Shown piece by piece: positions 61,495-64,000 of a stretch of 64,000 nt of DNA (positions are counted from its first letter, which is position 1; the number at the start of each line of letters is the position of its first letter). The position numbers were made by a program, and so were the translations under genes. The notes beneath the pieces are model-generated. The model did no database searches and was not told the origin of the DNA. It saw only the letters and a list, made by a program, of their open reading frames with translations. Origin of the DNA: Panopea generosa (Eukaryota; Mollusca; Bivalvia; Adapedonta; Hiatellidae); NCBI GenBank assembly GCA_029582155.1, contig CM055897.1:19686857-19750856 (forward strand), given 5' to 3'.

Positions 61495-64000
61495 GAAGTA
61501 GTACCATTAGTTTAGTAGTAGTGGTAGTAATAGTGATGATAGTACCAGTGGTGGTAGTTACAGCAGTGTAAGTAGTAGTGGTAATAGTAGTGATGCTAGT
61601 ACTAGTGTTGGTAGTAACAGTAGTGTTAGTGGTAGTAACAGTAATGTTAGTAGAAGTGGTAGTAATAGTGATGATAGTACTAGTGGTGGTAGTAACAGTA
61701 ATGTTAGTAGTAGTGGTAGTAATAGTGATGATAGTACTAGTGGTGGTAAAAACAGTAGTGTTAGTAGTTGTGGTAGTAATAGTGATGATAGTACTAGTGG
61801 TGGTAGTAACAGTAATGTTAGTAGTAGTGGTAGTAATAGTGATGGTAGTACAAGTGGTGGTAGTAACAGTAATGTTAGTAGTAGTGGTAGTAATAGTGAT
61901 GATAGTACTAGCGGTGGTAGTAACAGTAATGTTAGTAGTAATGGTAGTAATAGTGATAGTAGAACTAGTGGTGGTAGTAACAGTAGTGTTAGAAATAGTG
62001 GTAGTAATAGTGATGATAGTACTAGTGGTTGTAGTAACAGTAGTGTTAGTAGTAGTGGTAGTAATAGTGATGGTAGTACTAGTGTGGTAGTAACAGTAGT
62101 GTAAGTGGTAGTGGTAATCATAGTGATGATAGTACTAGTGGTGGTAGTAACAGTAGTGTTAGTGATAGTGGTAGTAATAGTGATGATAGTACTAGTGGTG
62201 GTAGTAACAGTAGTGATAGTACTAGTGGTGATAGTAACAGTAGTGTTAGTTGTAGTGGTAGTAATAGTGATGATAGTACTAGTAGTGGTAGTAATAGTGG
62301 CGATAGTACTAGTGGTGATAGTAACATTAGTGTTAGTTGTAGTGGTAGTAATAGTGATGATAGTACTAGTGGTGGTAGTAACAGTAGTGCTAGTAGTAGT
62401 AGTAGTAAAAGTGATGATTGTACTAGTTATGGTAATAACAGTAATGTTAGTATTTGTGCTAGTAATAGTGATGATAGTACTAGTGGTGGTAGAAACAGTA
62501 GTGTTAGTGGAAGTAGTAGTTATAGTGATGGTAGAACTTGTGGTGGTAGTAACAGTAGTGTAAGTAGTAGTGGTAGTAACAGTGATGATAGTGGTAGTGG
62601 TTGTAGAAATAGTAGTGTTAGTGGTAGTGGTAGTAATAGTGATGGTAGAACTAGTTGTGGTGGTAACAGTAGTGTTAGTGGTAGTGGTAGTAATAGAGTT
62701 GATAATAGTAGTGGTAGTACTAACAGTAGTGTTAGTTGTAGTGGTAGGTATAGTGGTGATAGTACTAGTGGTGGTAGTAACAGTAATGTTAGTATTAGTG
62801 GTAGTAATAGTGATGGTAGTACTAGTGGTGGTAGAAACAGTAATGTTAGTGGTAGTGGCAGTAGTAGAGTTGATAATACTAGTGATGGTAGAAGTAGTGG
62901 TAGTGGTAGTGACGATTGTATTAGTTGTGGTAATAACAGTAATGTTAGTATTAGTGGTAGTAATAGTGATGATAGTACTAGTGGTGGTAGAAAGAGTAGT
63001 GTTAGTGGTAGTGGTAGTTATAGTGATGGTAGAACTTGTGGTGGTAGTAACAGTAGTGTTAGTAGTAGTGGCAGTAATAGAGTTGATAATACTGGTGGTG
63101 GTAGTAACAGTAGTGTTAGCGGTAGTGGTAGTAATAGTGATGGTAGAAGTAGTGGTGGTTTTAATAGTAGTGTTAGTAGTAGTGGTAGTTATAGTGGCGA
63201 TAGTACTCGTGGTGGTAGTAATAGTAGTGTTAGTAGTAGTGGTAGTAATAGTGGCGATAGTACTAGTGGTGATAGTAACAGTAATGTTAGTAGTAGTGGT
63301 AGTAATAGTGATGATAGTACTAGTGGTGGTAGAAACAGTAGTGGTAGTTGTAGTGGTAGTAATAGTCATGATAGTACTAGTGGTGGTAGTACCATTATTG
63401 TTAGTGATAGTGGTAGTAGTGGTAGTGGTAGTAATAGTGGTGAAAGTACAAGTGGTGGTTGTAATAGTAATGTTAGTAGAAGTGGTAGTAATAGTGATAG
63501 TAGAACTAGTGGTGGTAGTAACAGTAGTGATAGTAGTACTGGTAGTAATAGTGATGATAGTACTAGTGGTGGTAGTAACAGTAGTGTTAGTAGTAGTGGT
63601 AGTAATAGTGATGATAGTACAAGTGGTGGTAGTAACAGTAGTGATAGTAGTACTGGTAGTAATAGTGATGATAGTACTAGTGGTGGTAGTAACAGTAGTG
63701 TTAGTAGAAGTTGTAGTAAAAGTGATGATAGTACAAGTGGTTGTAGTAACAGTAGTGCTAGTTGTAGGGGTAGTAATAGTGATGATAGTACTAGTGGTGG
63801 TAGTAACAGTAATGTTAGTAGTAGTGGTAGTAATAGTGATAGTAGAACTAGTGGTGGTAGTAACAGTAGTGATAGTAGTACTGGTAGTAATAGTGATGAT
63901 AGTACTAGTGGTGGTAGTAACAGTAGTGTTAGTAGAAGTGGTAGTAAAAGTGATGATAGTACAAGTGGTGGTAGTAACAGTAGTGTTAGTTGTAGTGGTA
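61495..64000. repeat. Large AGT-based minisatellite, continues past the window
   Basis: At least 2.5 kb of imperfect AGT/GGT/AAT triplets arranged in units of about 54-57 bp, such as GATGATAGTACTAGTGGTGG, TAGTAACAGTAGTGTTAGTA, GTAGTGGTAGTAATAGT. The + strand is almost free of C. Strict triplet periodicity leaves long open frames on both strands (Thr/Ser/Leu or Val-rich), which are artefacts. It occupies the domain II S1-S2 intron. Confidence 0.96.

Noticed and set aside
61558-63369. 603-codon open frame on the - strand, Thr/Ser/Ile-rich then Leu-rich
   Set aside because: It is the translation of the AGT triplet array; frames stay open on both strands because of the three-base period, and it changes composition at a one-base slip.

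Overview
The window is a stretch of an AT-rich invertebrate genome, most likely a marine mollusc and probably a bivalve. It holds the 5' half of one large intron-rich gene on the + strand. The organism call rests on three things. The encoded protein is a lophotrochozoan-looking voltage-gated sodium channel (Nav1/para/SCN type). The introns are long and AT-rich. The non-coding DNA is full of tRNA-derived SINEs, short inverted-repeat elements (MITEs) and minisatellites. The taxon is an inference; only the gene identity is firmly supported. No bacterial or viral gene was recognised.

Layout. Positions 1-21,129 contain no recognisable protein gene. They hold a TATCC pentamer tract, four sizeable minisatellites (51, 88, 46/93 and 67 bp units), SINEs, MITEs and a 2.3-kb element with long terminal inverted repeats. 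One possible non-coding 5' exon lies at 5548-5641. The channel starts at ATG 21130. Fifteen exon positions, two of them with a choice of two exons, can be joined with matching phases to give 780 codons (778 with the second S1 exon). They cover the cytoplasmic N-terminus, all of domain I (S1-S6, S4 charges, pore loop with the Asp of the DEKA ring), the I-II linker, and the start of domain II through S1. The rest of the gene lies beyond 64,000. The last 2.5 kb is an intronic AGT-type repeat that runs off the window.

The main discovery is two pairs of tandemly duplicated, apparently mutually exclusive exons in domain I, each controlled by a different logic. Pair one (27376-27462 and 29582-29662) encodes alternative S1 helices and S1-S2 loops. 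Both are served by a single AT-AC, U12-type 5' splice site at 26148, and each has its own U12 branch site (TTCCTTAAC) and AC acceptor, while both leave through ordinary GTAAGT donors. A U2 donor cannot join a U12 acceptor, so double inclusion should be blocked by spliceosome incompatibility. Pair two (38413-38473 and 38594-38654) encodes alternative extracellular turret segments just before the domain I pore. Both exons are 61 nt, so including both or neither shifts the frame into an early stop. Together they predict four versions of domain I.

The remaining signal is repeat biology. Several tRNA-headed SINE families share one 3' tail motif. One MITE appears to have expanded into an 88-bp minisatellite. 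One MITE carries a nested SINE, with an unoccupied relative elsewhere in the window. Tandem repeats appear to have grown out of exon-donor junctions.
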